A DNA stretch of 38,026 bases from Cytophagaceae bacterium (GCA_026785975.1 JAJAZB010000454.1:1-38026), one strand, 5' to 3'; shown: positions 27,125 to 36,901, counted from the stretch's first letter. Notes: generated by a model from the letters alone, not told the origin. Program-made: numbers and translations.

Positions 27125-29935
27125 ATGAAAAACACCTACTGCTTGTTCCATAAAATTCTGGTGTTGAGCTTGCTGGTACTAACTACCCGCGTACAGGCTC
27201 AGGTATCGCCAACGTCTCCGCCCCCGCAGCCCAATATTCCGGTGTTGGTCGATTCCGCCGAACGCGCGAAATCGCTACGCCCGATTATCGAAGAAGTGGC
27301 CCCCGCTCCGGCACCCGTCAACCCCTCGGCGGCTTCCCGAAAGGTGCCCGTCTGGGCCGCTAAAAAAGCCCGGTACAACGCCGCCCGGCCCCGCCTCCAC
27401 GATCTATTGCACACCCGTCTGGACTTGCGGCCCGACTGGCAAAAACAGCATCTGCACGGTACGGCTACGCTGACGTTGCGCCCCCATTTTTATCCGCAAA
27501 ACACCCTTGAACTGGATGCCAAAGGAATGACGATTCAGTCTGTGATGCGCCTGGACACGCTACCCGCCGCCGCCGAATTACGCGCCCGACTCCAGGTCCG
27601 CGATTCCCTCCTGGCCCGTTTGCAGACCGATACGACCGGCCTGTTACGCCGCGATTCAGTGCTGGCGGCTACGTTGCTGGCCCGGAGCCGGAGCCGGCGG
27701 GATACGCTGCTCACACCGGACGGCATCATCGTGGCCACTGATTCGCTGACGTTTCGATACAATGCCAAAACCCTGACGGTTGAACTGGGCAAATCCTTTA
27801 CCCGCCAGCAACGCTACACCCTGCGCATCGGGTACGTGGCGAAGCCCAATGATCTGCCGGTTGGCGGCAGTGAAGCCATCAAAAGCGACCGGGGTTTGTA
27901 TTTCATCAACCCGCTCGGGGCCGATACCACCAAGCCGCGCCAACTCTGGACTCAGGGCGAAACCGAAGCCAACTCGGTCTGGTTTCCAACCCTCGACGCG
28001 CCCAACGTCAAGATGACGCAGGACATCTTTCTGACCGTTGAAGCCCGATTGAAGACCCTTTCAAACGGTACGTTGATCGACTCCGTTTTCAACCCCGACA
28101 GCAGCCGCACCGACCACTGGCGACAGACGCAACCCCACGCCCCGTACCTGACGATGATCGCCGTGGGCAACTACGCCATCATCACCGATTCCACGGTCAA
28201 TAAAGTGCCCATCAGTTACTACGTTGAACCCGCGTACGCGCCCTACGCGAAGGCGATTTTTGGCCGGACGCCGGAAATGATGCGGTTTTTTAACGAGAAA
28301 TTCGGCCTTGATTATCCCTGGGACAAGTACGCGCAGATCGTGGTGCGCGATTACGTGAGCGGGGCGATGGAAAACACGACGGCGACCGTTCACGGGGAAT
28401 CGGTGCAAAAAACGCCCAAACAACTCGTGGATGGGAACGCCGACGGCACCATCGCCCACGAACTTTCGCACCACTGGTTTGGCGATTACGTCACGGGTGA
28501 ATCCTGGGCAAATTTACCCCTCAACGAGTCGTTTGCTACCTACGCCGAGTACCTCTGGGCCGAACACAAGCACGGCAAAGACGCCGCCGACTACGAAGCC
28601 CAGTCCCAACTCAACGAATATTTGGCCGAAAGTGAACAAAAGCAGGAACCGCTGGTGCGCTTCAACTACTCCGACCAGGAGCAAATGTTTGATGCGCACT
28701 CCTACCAAAAAGGTGCCCGGGTGTTGCATCAGTTGCGTAAACTCACGGGTGACGACGCATTTTTCGCCGCCCTCAACCTCTACCTGAAACGTCACGCCTT
28801 CGGTACCGCCGAGATTCACGACCTGCGTCTGGCGGTTGAAGAAATTACTGGTCAGGACTGGAATTGGTTTTTCAACCAGTGGTTTTTTCAACCGGGCCAT
28901 CCCGAAATTAGGGTGGAGCAGAATTTCGACGTGGGCCGGTTTACGGTCACCCTCACGCAGACTCAGGATACGCTCTACACGCCCATTTTCCGGCTACCCA
29001 CCACCCTCGACGTGTGGGTTTTGGGCAAACGCACTACCTACGACATCACGCTCGACAAGCCCCGTCAGGTACTCGAATTTCCGCTCTCGCGCCGGCCGGA
29101 CCTGGTGGTGCTCGACGCCGAACGCGTGATCCCGGGGACCATCGAACACACCAAACCCTTGAAAGACTGGGTGTTTCAGTACCGGAACGCTGAGCATTAC
29201 GCCTCGCGCTACGAGGCCATAACCCGCCTGGAAAACAACATGACCGACTCAGTGGCCCGCTCGATCATGATGCTGGCGCTGACCGATAAATTCTGGAAAA
29301 TCCGGCAGGTTGCGGCGGGTAATCTGACCGACTACGACGGGCCACAGTTTGTGGAAATTGAGTTGATGTTGCAAAAACTCATTAAATCCGACCCTGCGCC
29401 CATGGTGCGCTCGGAAGCATTGATTGCCCTTTCCTCGTTCAACGACGACGAAAACGTGCCCCTCTACCGCCAGGCTTTACAGGATACCTCCGATTTGGTG
29501 GCCTCTCAGGCACTCGAAGCCTACCTGATCACGAGGCCCGAAGACGCGGGCAGCATCGCGATCCGGTTCGAAAATTCCGACAATCCGGAGGTCGTCGTGG
29601 CGGTGGGCAACTACCTCGCCAATCAGGGCGAAGCCGCCCGCTACGACTGGTTTCAAAAGCAGGTGGAGCGGCTGAATGCGAGCGGCGTTTATCAGTTTTT
29701 ACCCGTGTTTGGCAAGTACCTCGTCAAGTCGACCGACGTGGTGAAGCGGCGCAGTATTCCTGTTCTGGAGCGCATTGCCCGCAACAACCCGACGTATTTT
29801 GTGCGATTGGCCGCCTACCAGGTCTTGGGTCTGCTCACCGACGTGGAAAGCGTCAAGGGCCTCCGCCGCGACATCAAAGCCAACGAAAAAGACCCCAAGC
29901 TGGCGGATCTGTACAAGCAGATGATTGAGTTTTGA
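27125..29935 (+). CDS. exported M1 family (gluzincin) metallopeptidase with C-terminal HEAT-like repeats
   Basis: signal peptide; GAMENTTATV; HELSHHWFGDYVTGESWANLPLNESFATYAEYLW. Confidence 0.93.
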   Translation: MKNTYCLFHKILVLSLLVLTTRVQAQVSPTSPPPQPNIPVLVDSAERAKSLRPIIEEVAPAPAPVNPSAASRKVPVWAAKKARYNAARPRLHDLLHTRLDLRPDWQKQHLHGTATLTLRPHFYPQNTLELDAKGMTIQSVMRLDTLPAAAELRARLQVRDSLLARLQTDTTGLLRRDSVLAATLLARSRSRRDTLLTPDGIIVATDSLTFRYNAKTLTVELGKSFTRQQRYTLRIGYVAKPNDLPVGGSEAIKSDRGLYFINPLGADTTKPRQLWTQGETEANSVWFPTLDAPNVKMTQDIFLTVEARLKTLSNGTLIDSVFNPDSSRTDHWRQTQPHAPYLTMIAVGNYAIITDSTVNKVPISYYVEPAYAPYAKAIFGRTPEMMRFFNEKFGLDYPWDKYAQIVVRDYVSGAMENTTATVHGESVQKTPKQLVDGNADGTIAHELSHHWFGDYVTGESWANLPLNESFATYAEYLWAEHKHGKDAADYEAQSQLNEYLAESEQKQEPLVRFNYSDQEQMFDAHSYQKGARVLHQLRKLTGDDAFFAALNLYLKRHAFGTAEIHDLRLAVEEITGQDWNWFFNQWFFQPGHPEIRVEQNFDVGRFTVTLTQTQDTLYTPIFRLPTTLDVWVLGKRTTYDITLDKPRQVLEFPLSRRPDLVVLDAERVIPGTIEHTKPLKDWVFQYRNAEHYASRYEAITRLENNMTDSVARSIMMLALTDKFWKIRQVAAGNLTDYDGPQFVEIELMLQKLIKSDPAPMVRSEALIALSSFNDDENVPLYRQALQDTSDLVASQALEAYLITRPEDAGSIAIRFENSDNPEVVVAVGNYLANQGEAARYDWFQKQVERLNASGVYQFLPVFGKYLVKSTDVVKRRSIPVLERIARNNPTYFVRLAAYQVLGLLTDVESVKGLRRDIKANEKDPKLADLYKQMIEF

Positions 29936-29937
29936 AG

Positions 29938-30450
29938 CTACTCAAAGGTTTGTTCATTGTCGTCGTAAAGGATCACACCCAGGATAGCGAATCGCAACAC
30001 CGCAGCCGCATCCTGGCTGGCCAATTTGGGGCGAGGGCTTAACCTGCCAACGCACAAATGGGCTTCTACACTTTTTTCGCTGAAATCGATTTTAGTTTGA
30101 AACCACTGGATGGTTTCCAGAAGCTGTTCTTTAGCCCGTTGACGATGTTTAGCGCGTTGTTGAGGGCGATTCGTTTCTTTAATTTCTACAAAGCAAAAAG
30201 TTACCTCATCGAAAAGGGCAAAGTCGCAACGTTGCGGGTCTGAACTTGAAGCGAGACAATGGTCTATTGCGAGAAAATGGATTTGCTTAGCAGAGGGATT
30301 CAGAACCTTGAAATGGGCGGTTTCATCTGGGCTTGTTGAGACAAAGCATTTTTTGTTTCCCAGCGGATCAATCACGCCAAAACAGGTATCATTATGCGTC
30401 TCCAGGCACGGAAAGGCTACAGGAAAAGCCTCCTCAATTAACCTCTTCAT
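29938..30450 (-). CDS. putative PD-(D/E)XK-superfamily nuclease, second gene of ATPase cassette
   Basis: RCDFALFDEVTFCFVEIKETN (D-x(n)-ExK) followed by helix RAKEQLLETIQWF; start overlaps the ATPase 3' end by 17 nt. Confidence 0.65.
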   Translation of the reverse strand: MKRLIEEAFPVAFPCLETHNDTCFGVIDPLGNKKCFVSTSPDETAHFKVLNPSAKQIHFLAIDHCLASSSDPQRCDFALFDEVTFCFVEIKETNRPQQRAKHRQRAKEQLLETIQWFQTKIDFSEKSVEAHLCVGRLSPRPKLASQDAAAVLRFAILGVILYDDNEQTFE

Positions 30451-31513
30451 TTACTTTAGATTTGCTACGATAAATCTTCATCAACAAATCGAGATCGCCT
30501 GCATTATCTTCCGAAACTCCATCCAATTCATTGTCGCTAATTAACATCGTTTCAGGGTCAGTAATCGAGCGAACCGTTCCATCGGCTACGTAGTACGCCG
30601 CGAATTCTTCAGGGTTCAGCCAGCTTTCTCTGGGCACGATGGCAGCAATATCGGCTTCGCGTTCGGGGTGTTTCTGCCAGACGCTATAAGCCAAAAGTAG
30701 CATATTTAGTGAAGTGAGCACGTAGGGGCTGTGCGTGGTCATCAGCAACTTATTTTGATTTTGTGTGCAGCGGTCAGCAAGGTAATAGATAAGACGTTTT
30801 TGGGTTGTAGGATAAAGATTCAACTCAGGTTCTTCAATAGTGAATAAAGTGGCCTGCTGAGTTTTATACCGAACTAATTCGCTCTCTACTACCATTTGTA
30901 AAGGGATTAATGCTTGGTGACCACTTGAAGTCGCTGATAAACTAATTTCCTGACCATTTTCCAATCTTATCATTGATTTTCGTTCAGTGCCACGAAAGTA
31001 TTGCACATTCAGTAAAGTATCAAATTGCGGGAAAATCTCTGTAGCGAATTCAAATCTTGAACCAAAAACGGTTAGAGTTTTTGGTAAAAAAATTCTGCTC
31101 GACATGAGGCCGTAAAGAGAATTTGATATACTCGAAATAAAAACTCTTTCAGCGGGAATATACAAATCTTCCCGAGCAGTAAATTTTTCAGAATTTTCAG
31201 AATTTTCAATTACGTCAATACCGAAAGAAATGTCGTATGAAAATTGTGTGGCTCCAGTTAAAAAATTCAGTATTGTTTCTTCTTTTAAATAGTCTAACAA
31301 GCCATAATCATGAAATTCTATTCCAATGCTGGGGCGATTATTAGGGGACTGTTTACTGATTTGATCGTACTCATTATTAACAAACACTGCCACCAACTTC
31401 GCCAGCGTACTCTTCCCGCTCCCCTGCGGCCCGATCAGCACGGTAGTTTTCTTCAACTCCAACTCGGCATCCCGAATTGGGCCAAAATTTTTGACGATGA
31501 GTTTCTCGTTCAT
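30434..31513 (-). CDS. AAA ATPase (SMC/ABC/OLD-like, AAA_15/AAA_21-type)
   Basis: Walker A GPQGSGKST; signature-like LSATSSGHQALIPL; Walker B LFTIEEPELNLYP; H-loop LLMTTHSPYVL. Start ATG 31513 (MNEKLIVKNFGPI). Confidence 0.88.
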   Translation of the reverse strand: MNEKLIVKNFGPIRDAELELKKTTVLIGPQGSGKSTLAKLVAVFVNNEYDQISKQSPNNRPSIGIEFHDYGLLDYLKEETILNFLTGATQFSYDISFGIDVIENSENSEKFTAREDLYIPAERVFISSISNSLYGLMSSRIFLPKTLTVFGSRFEFATEIFPQFDTLLNVQYFRGTERKSMIRLENGQEISLSATSSGHQALIPLQMVVESELVRYKTQQATLFTIEEPELNLYPTTQKRLIYYLADRCTQNQNKLLMTTHSPYVLTSLNMLLLAYSVWQKHPEREADIAAIVPRESWLNPEEFAAYYVADGTVRSITDPETMLISDNELDGVSEDNAGDLDLLMKIYRSKSKVNEEVN

Positions 31514-31531
31514 GGCCTTCTGCGTTTTGGG

Positions 31532-31564
31532 CAAAGCTAATGGCTACTGATTTTAAATCACAAA
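31532..31564 (-). promoter_or_regulatory. Bacteroidota-type promoter for the ATPase cassette (TTTG-N21-TAGCTTTG)
   Basis: minus strand TTTG at 31564-31561, 21-nt spacer, TAGCTTTG at 31539-31532; -33 lies inside the birA coding end. Confidence 0.7.
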
Positions 31565-32347
31565 CTCCACTTCCTTTATCCCAAAATACCGCAGGCCCCC
31601 GGTCGTTTCCAGCGCCAGGCAGCCCGTTTCGTCGACGCCGAGGAGTTGCGCGTTGAAAAGCCGTCCGTTGCTACGGTACGGATGCCATTCCTGGTACCGA
31701 AACAGCCGGGCCAGGTAGCGGGCCTTTTGCGCTTGTTGGCCCCCCTGCCGCAGCCGCAGGTACTCGGCTTCGAGGCATTCGAGCAGCCGGGCCAGGAGCC
31801 GCTCAAGGTCATAACTGAACGGCTGACCCGTGATCCGGCGCAAGGACGTGGCCTGGGGCACCGGGAAAATTAATTGGTTGATATTCAACCCAATACCCAC
31901 AATCGCCGTGCTGACCTGGTAGCCTTGCAGGGTATTTTCAATCAGTAATCCGCCCAATTTCTGATTGCCTTCGGCAGGGTGCAAGTGGTAAAGATCATTG
32001 GGCCATTTGATGCGCAACTGATTTTCGTCGAGGTGTTCGCCCAGTGCTTCGTACACCCCCAGGGCTATGGCAATACTCAGGTCGAACTGGGCCGATGCCT
32101 GTAGAAACGTGGGCTTTAGGAGTAACGAAAACGTTAGGTTTTGTCCGGGTTCCGCTTCCCAACGATTGCCCCGTTGCCCGCGTCCGGCGGTCTGCTGGTC
32201 GGTCACGACAACCGTGCCCTCAAGGGTTGAATCGCCTCCGGTTTCAGGAATCATTTTCACCAATTCATCGTTGGTCGAATGACAACTTGGCAGGAAAATG
32301 ATTTTTTTGCCAATAAATAAGGTGCTGGGCTTAAAATTGTACGGCAC
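31553..32347 (-). CDS. birA: biotin--[acetyl-CoA-carboxylase] ligase
   Basis: TDQQTAGRGQRGNRWEAEPGQNLTFSLLL; IKWPNDLY; KLGGLLIEN; VGIGLNIN. Confidence 0.95.
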   Translation of the reverse strand: MPYNFKPSTLFIGKKIIFLPSCHSTNDELVKMIPETGGDSTLEGTVVVTDQQTAGRGQRGNRWEAEPGQNLTFSLLLKPTFLQASAQFDLSIAIALGVYEALGEHLDENQLRIKWPNDLYHLHPAEGNQKLGGLLIENTLQGYQVSTAIVGIGLNINQLIFPVPQATSLRRITGQPFSYDLERLLARLLECLEAEYLRLRQGGQQAQKARYLARLFRYQEWHPYRSNGRLFNAQLLGVDETGCLALETTGGLRYFGIKEVEFVI

Positions 32348-32449
32348 TATTTAGTAGTTTTAAACAGAAAAAATTTTCGGGGAAGACCGACGTACTGGCA
32401 TCTGGCTCTTCAACGCCCCGAAATACGATCAGACCCTTAACACATCCGA

Positions 32450-32836
32450 ATGGTTAGAATTAAGCAACACGATATATCCTCTGAGCAACTTTGCCAACTT
32501 ATCGTCAACGGGATGCTCGAAAAAAAAGCCCTCGACGTCGTGGTAATGGATTTGAGGAACGTAAAAAACGCGATTACCGACTTCTTTGTGCTTTGCTCAG
32601 GAAACTCCGATACCCAACTTGACGCTATCGCCGACTCGGTCGATGAGCAGGTTTACAAAACCACCCAGCAACATCCCTGGCACCGCGAGGGCAAAGAAGC
32701 CCGCGAGTGGATTTTGATCGACTACGTGGATGTTGTGGCGCACGTTTTCAAAAAAGATCGCCGCGATTACTACAAACTTGAGGATTTATGGGGCGACGCC
32801 GAAATTACCCGTCCCGAAGAAACTGCCGTAGCTTGA
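32450..32836 (+). CDS. rsfS: ribosome silencing factor RsfS
   Basis: KKALDVVVMDLRNVKNAITDFFVLCSGNSDTQLDAIADSV; EWILIDYVDVVAHVF. Confidence 0.94.
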   Translation: MVRIKQHDISSEQLCQLIVNGMLEKKALDVVVMDLRNVKNAITDFFVLCSGNSDTQLDAIADSVDEQVYKTTQQHPWHREGKEAREWILIDYVDVVAHVFKKDRRDYYKLEDLWGDAEITRPEETAVA

Positions 32837-32944
32837 CGGTAAAACGTAATCTTTCAATCCTCCTTTTTCTACCCAAAACATCTGATCGGACCTATTCGTT
32901 AAGTAGAAGGTGTTCCGTCCAGACCCAATGAACTTTAGACTATC

Positions 32945-34975
32945 ATGGCAGAAGATACGCAAAAAAACCGCAATAATTTACCCAAAATCCCCCAGCGGCC
33001 CGGTTTTCAGGGCTGGTTGATCGTGAGCCTCATCATGGCCGTTCTGCTGATTATGTTTTTTGGTCAGCGGAGCAACGTTCGTGATATCCGGCAAAAGCAG
33101 TTTGTCGAGATGGTCAAAAGCCGTGAAGTGGAAAAGGTCGCTCTGGTCAACGACCGCACGGTGGAGATTACCCTCACCAACGAAGCCCTACGCAGTGAAA
33201 AGTACAAAAATCTGTTTGAGGAGCGCTCGTACTTATCGACTTCCCAGGGACCACACTTTAGTTTCCCGGTGATCTCGCCGGCCTCGTTCAAAGACGATGT
33301 CGACAAACTCAACGCCCAACTGGCCGAAGCGGATCGGATCGAAATCCAGCCCGAGAATAAAACGGGTTTCTACGAATTTTTCACCGGCTGGGGATTCCTC
33401 ATTCTGATCGTGCTCACCATGTATTTCATGATGAGCCGCATGGCGGGTGGGGGCGGACCCGGTGGGCAGATTTTCAACATTGGCAAGTCCCGGGCGGCCC
33501 TTTTTGATGCCGACAGCAAAGTAAAAATTACCTTCAACGACGTAGCCGGGCTGGACGAGGCGAAGGAGGAAATCAAGGAAATCGTTGAATTCCTCAAGAC
33601 TCCCAAGAAATTCACCGACCTGGGTGGTAAAATTCCTAAAGGTGCTCTGCTGGTTGGCCCTCCGGGTACGGGTAAAACCTTGCTGGCCAAGGCTGTAGCG
33701 GGCGAAGCCAACGTACCTTTCTTCTCGCTGTCGGGTTCCGACTTCGTTGAAATGTTCGTCGGGGTGGGTGCGGCCCGGGTTCGTGACTTGTTTAAGCAAG
33801 CCAAAGAGAAAGCCCCCTGCATCATTTTTATCGATGAAATCGACGCCGTGGGCCGTTCGCGGGGTCGCGGGTCGATGCCCGGTGCCAACGACGAACGCGA
33901 AAATACGCTCAACTCGCTGCTCGTCGAAATGGACGGTTTTGCGACCGATTCGGGGATTATCATTCTGGCGGCCACCAACCGTCCCGACGTACTGGATCCC
34001 GCCCTGATGCGTCCGGGTCGTTTTGACCGTCAAATTTCCATCGACAAACCCGATTTGATCGGCCGGGAAGCGATTTTCAAAGTACACTTGAAGCCGGTTA
34101 AAATAGCCCCTGACGTGAACCCGAAAGAACTGGCCGCGCAAACGCCGGGATTTGCCGGAGCCGAAATTGCTAACGTTTGTAACGAAGCGGCTCTGATTGC
34201 CGCCCGCCGCAACAAAAAGGCCGTGGATATGCACGACTTTCAGGAGGCAATGGACCGGGTGATTGGTGGTTTGGAGAAGAAAAATAAACTGATTTCGCCG
34301 GAAGAAAAGAAAATAGTTGCTTTCCACGAAGCTGGTCACGCCATCACGGGTTGGTTTTTTGAACACGCCAATCCGCTCGTCAAAGTGACGATTGTCCCGC
34401 GTGGCATTGCGGCGCTGGGTTACGCGCAGTACCTGCCGAAAGAGCAGTTTCTGTACCGTACCGAGCAATTGATCGATGAAATGTGCGTGACGTTGGGTGG
34501 CCGGGCGGCTGAAGACATCGTGTTTGATAAAATCTCGACCGGGGCCTCCAATGACCTGGAGCGCGTCACCAAACTGGCCTACAGCATGGTGACGGTGTAC
34601 GGGATGAATGAAAAAATCGGCAACATTTCATTCTACGATTCCAAGCAACCGGAGTATTCGTTCAACAAACCGTACTCCGAAGAAACGGCCCGCGAAATCG
34701 ATGAGGAAGTGCGCAAACTGGTCAACAGCGCCTACCAACGCACCCGGCAGATGCTCCTCGACAAGCGCGAGAAACTGGAAATCATCGCCCAGGAATTGCT
34801 GAAGAAAGAAATTCTGTTTCAAAACGACCTCGAACGCCTCATTGGGAAACGGCCCTTCGATACGCCGACGACGTACCAGGCGTTTACCAACGGGCAGGAC
34901 AAACCCGAAAGTTACCCCGAACCCACCCCCGACCCGAACGAGGCCGAACCGGTGACGACGGAGAAGGTATCGTAG
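32945..34975 (+). CDS. ftsH: ATP-dependent zinc metalloprotease FtsH
   Basis: [21 protein letters not shown] region, HEAGH zinc motif. Confidence 0.98.
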   Translation: MAEDTQKNRNNLPKIPQRPGFQGWLIVSLIMAVLLIMFFGQRSNVRDIRQKQFVEMVKSREVEKVALVNDRTVEITLTNEALRSEKYKNLFEERSYLSTSQGPHFSFPVISPASFKDDVDKLNAQLAEADRIEIQPENKTGFYEFFTGWGFLILIVLTMYFMMSRMAGGGGPGGQIFNIGKSRAALFDADSKVKITFNDVAGLDEAKEEIKEIVEFLKTPKKFTDLGGKIPKGALLVGPPGTGKTLLAKAVAGEANVPFFSLSGSDFVEMFVGVGAARVRDLFKQAKEKAPCIIFIDEIDAVGRSRGRGSMPGANDERENTLNSLLVEMDGFATDSGIIILAATNRPDVLDPALMRPGRFDRQISIDKPDLIGREAIFKVHLKPVKIAPDVNPKELAAQTPGFAGAEIANVCNEAALIAARRNKKAVDMHDFQEAMDRVIGGLEKKNKLISPEEKKIVAFHEAGHAITGWFFEHANPLVKVTIVPRGIAALGYAQYLPKEQFLYRTEQLIDEMCVTLGGRAAEDIVFDKISTGASNDLERVTKLAYSMVTVYGMNEKIGNISFYDSKQPEYSFNKPYSEETAREIDEEVRKLVNSAYQRTRQMLLDKREKLEIIAQELLKKEILFQNDLERLIGKRPFDTPTTYQAFTNGQDKPESYPEPTPDPNEAEPVTTEKVS

Positions 34976-34986
34976 TTGGTTCTGCC

Positions 34987-35032
34987 AAAAAAAGCTGCCC
35001 CTCCCGAGTACTCGGGTGGGGCAGCTTTTTTT
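34987..35032 (+). terminator. intrinsic terminator downstream of ftsH
   Basis: aaaaaaagctgcccctcccgagtactcgggtggggcagcttttttt. Confidence 0.85.
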
Positions 35033-35158
35033 ATGCCCCTACTCCTTAGGCAAATCCTGTTTTTTAGTTGAACGAATGTAAAAATTGGAATGGTATTTGA
35101 TTCTTTCTATGAAACAATTTCCCCTAATGTTTTTACACGGCCCGGAGTTTATGGCATC

Positions 35159-35332
35159 GAAACTGTTTAGGATTTTGAAGAAGTATCTGAAGTAGTCCGA
35201 CATTCTGCCGGACTACTTCAGGACGATGGTCAGACGGCCACCGTGGAACAAAACGTCTGACCTGAAATCCCAGCCAAGAGGAGTAGTTGGTTTGGGCCAG
35301 ACCGTCCTTACCGGGAAATCCTAAACAGCCTC
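35159..35332. mobile_element. MITE-like element or structured RNA bounded by inverted repeats
   Basis: ends gaaactgtttaggattt / aaatcctaaacagcctc (13-nt perfect core), flanking ATC at 35156-35158 and 35333-35335, two perfect internal hairpins. Confidence 0.5.
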
Positions 35333-35422
35333 ATCATTTAGCTAACTGCTTTCAACTGGTTGGGGTGAAACTGGATCATTACTTTTCTCGAAACTAATTA
35401 TCCGCTTCATTGAAAACTACTT

Positions 35423-36832
35423 ATGCTCAGAATTTTACGGTCTTTGCTCGTTGTTGGCGTTTTAACACTAACGGGGTCAGCGGTTTTCTCGACCGGTACT
35501 CCTGCGCGAAGCACTTCAGCATCAACGGCCCGTTCACCGCGACCCGTTCAGAAAGAGGCAATGCAGGCAGTAGAGCCAGGTGATCGGCGCATTTTCGATC
35601 AAAAAACTGCTTTAGACTATTGCCAGCCTGCCTACTTCGAGGGCTGCGCATCGGCGATGGGACTCAATACCTTCGCCATCGAGGGGACTTCATTGAATAA
35701 TTCTGGTTCGGGCTGCTCGTCCAACGGGTTTGCCAACTACACGACTCAGGGCAACAACCTCACCGCTACTTTGGCCGGTGGTCAGACCTATACGTTTCAG
35801 GCCCGGTCGATTCACGCCGACAACGGTAGCGCCTACAACGACCAGCAGCACCTGAGTATCTGGATTGACGTCAATCACGACGGCAACTTCACGCCCGACG
35901 AACGCGTGTATTCGAGTACCAACAGCGGCTCCAGCATGAGCGCCGTGCTGCGGGCGCAGTTTGTGATTCCGGCCAATGCCCAAACCGGTCCGACCCGGAT
36001 GCGCGTCCGAACCCGGGATCTTTTTGAAGAAAAAGACGATCCTTGCTGGCAATATTTTTACGGCGAAACCGAGGACTACACCGTCAATATCAACGGCAAT
36101 GCAACGCCCCCGCCACCCACCGGGATTTGTCTGGATCTGAGGATTTTGCTCGAAGGACCTTTCCAGGAAGGCAGCAACACCATGCAGACGATGCTTAACG
36201 ATCGGGGCTTGTTGCCCGGGCAAACACCAAAAGGCCAGTTTGGGGTAGCCACGCCACCCGGACAACCCTACAACACGGCCCCCTGGAATTACAACGGGCC
36301 GGAAAGTACAAGAAATTATGACGCCGACGTGGTCGACTGGGTTCTGGTTTCCCTCCGCACCGATGGGGGCAACGTGGGTAGCGTGGTGTATCGCAGTGCG
36401 GGATTACTCCGCAGCGACGGGCGGATCACCATGCCGGGCAACTGCCCAACTCTGGCCACGGACAAAGCCTATCACATCGTCGTTGAACACCGAAATCACC
36501 TGGGTGTCATGTCGGCGGCGGGCGTTCGGATCGACAACGGTAAACTAACCTACGATTTCACGTCACGGCAATCGTTTGCCACCACCGATCCGCCCAGTTC
36601 CGGGCAACTGCAACTTGGTTCAAGGTTCGTGCTTTTCTCTGCGGACGGGCAGAAAGACCCTTCCGTGCAAAATTTCGACATCAATTTTAATGACGCAGAC
36701 GTGTTGAAAACCGAGAGCGGCCTGTTTGATCGCTACCTGCGTGGCGATTATAATCTCGACGCCGACGTCAACTTCAATGACCAGATTTTCTGGAAACGAA
36801 ATAGCGGCCGCTACTCCACGGTCGCGCACTAA
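35423..36832 (+). CDS. secreted surface protein with GEVED domain and dockerin-like C-terminus
   Basis: signal peptide; QHLSIWIDVNHDGNFTPDERVYSS...TRMRVRTRD...GETEDYTVNI; C-terminal GDYNLDADVNFNDQIFWKRNSG. Confidence 0.8.
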   Translation: MLRILRSLLVVGVLTLTGSAVFSTGTPARSTSASTARSPRPVQKEAMQAVEPGDRRIFDQKTALDYCQPAYFEGCASAMGLNTFAIEGTSLNNSGSGCSSNGFANYTTQGNNLTATLAGGQTYTFQARSIHADNGSAYNDQQHLSIWIDVNHDGNFTPDERVYSSTNSGSSMSAVLRAQFVIPANAQTGPTRMRVRTRDLFEEKDDPCWQYFYGETEDYTVNINGNATPPPPTGICLDLRILLEGPFQEGSNTMQTMLNDRGLLPGQTPKGQFGVATPPGQPYNTAPWNYNGPESTRNYDADVVDWVLVSLRTDGGNVGSVVYRSAGLLRSDGRITMPGNCPTLATDKAYHIVVEHRNHLGVMSAAGVRIDNGKLTYDFTSRQSFATTDPPSSGQLQLGSRFVLFSADGQKDPSVQNFDINFNDADVLKTESGLFDRYLRGDYNLDADVNFNDQIFWKRNSGRYSTVAH

Positions 36833-36901
36833 ATCGGGCGGTTCGGGAAAATTGGCACGTTATGTGTGGTTGGTGTGTCGATCACGGTTCCCCTATCAAT
36901 T

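Noticed and set aside
33233-34468. 411-aa minus-strand ORF opposite ftsH
   Set aside because: Shadow ORF antisense to an unambiguous FtsH CDS; composition is codon-complement-like and no domain is recognisable
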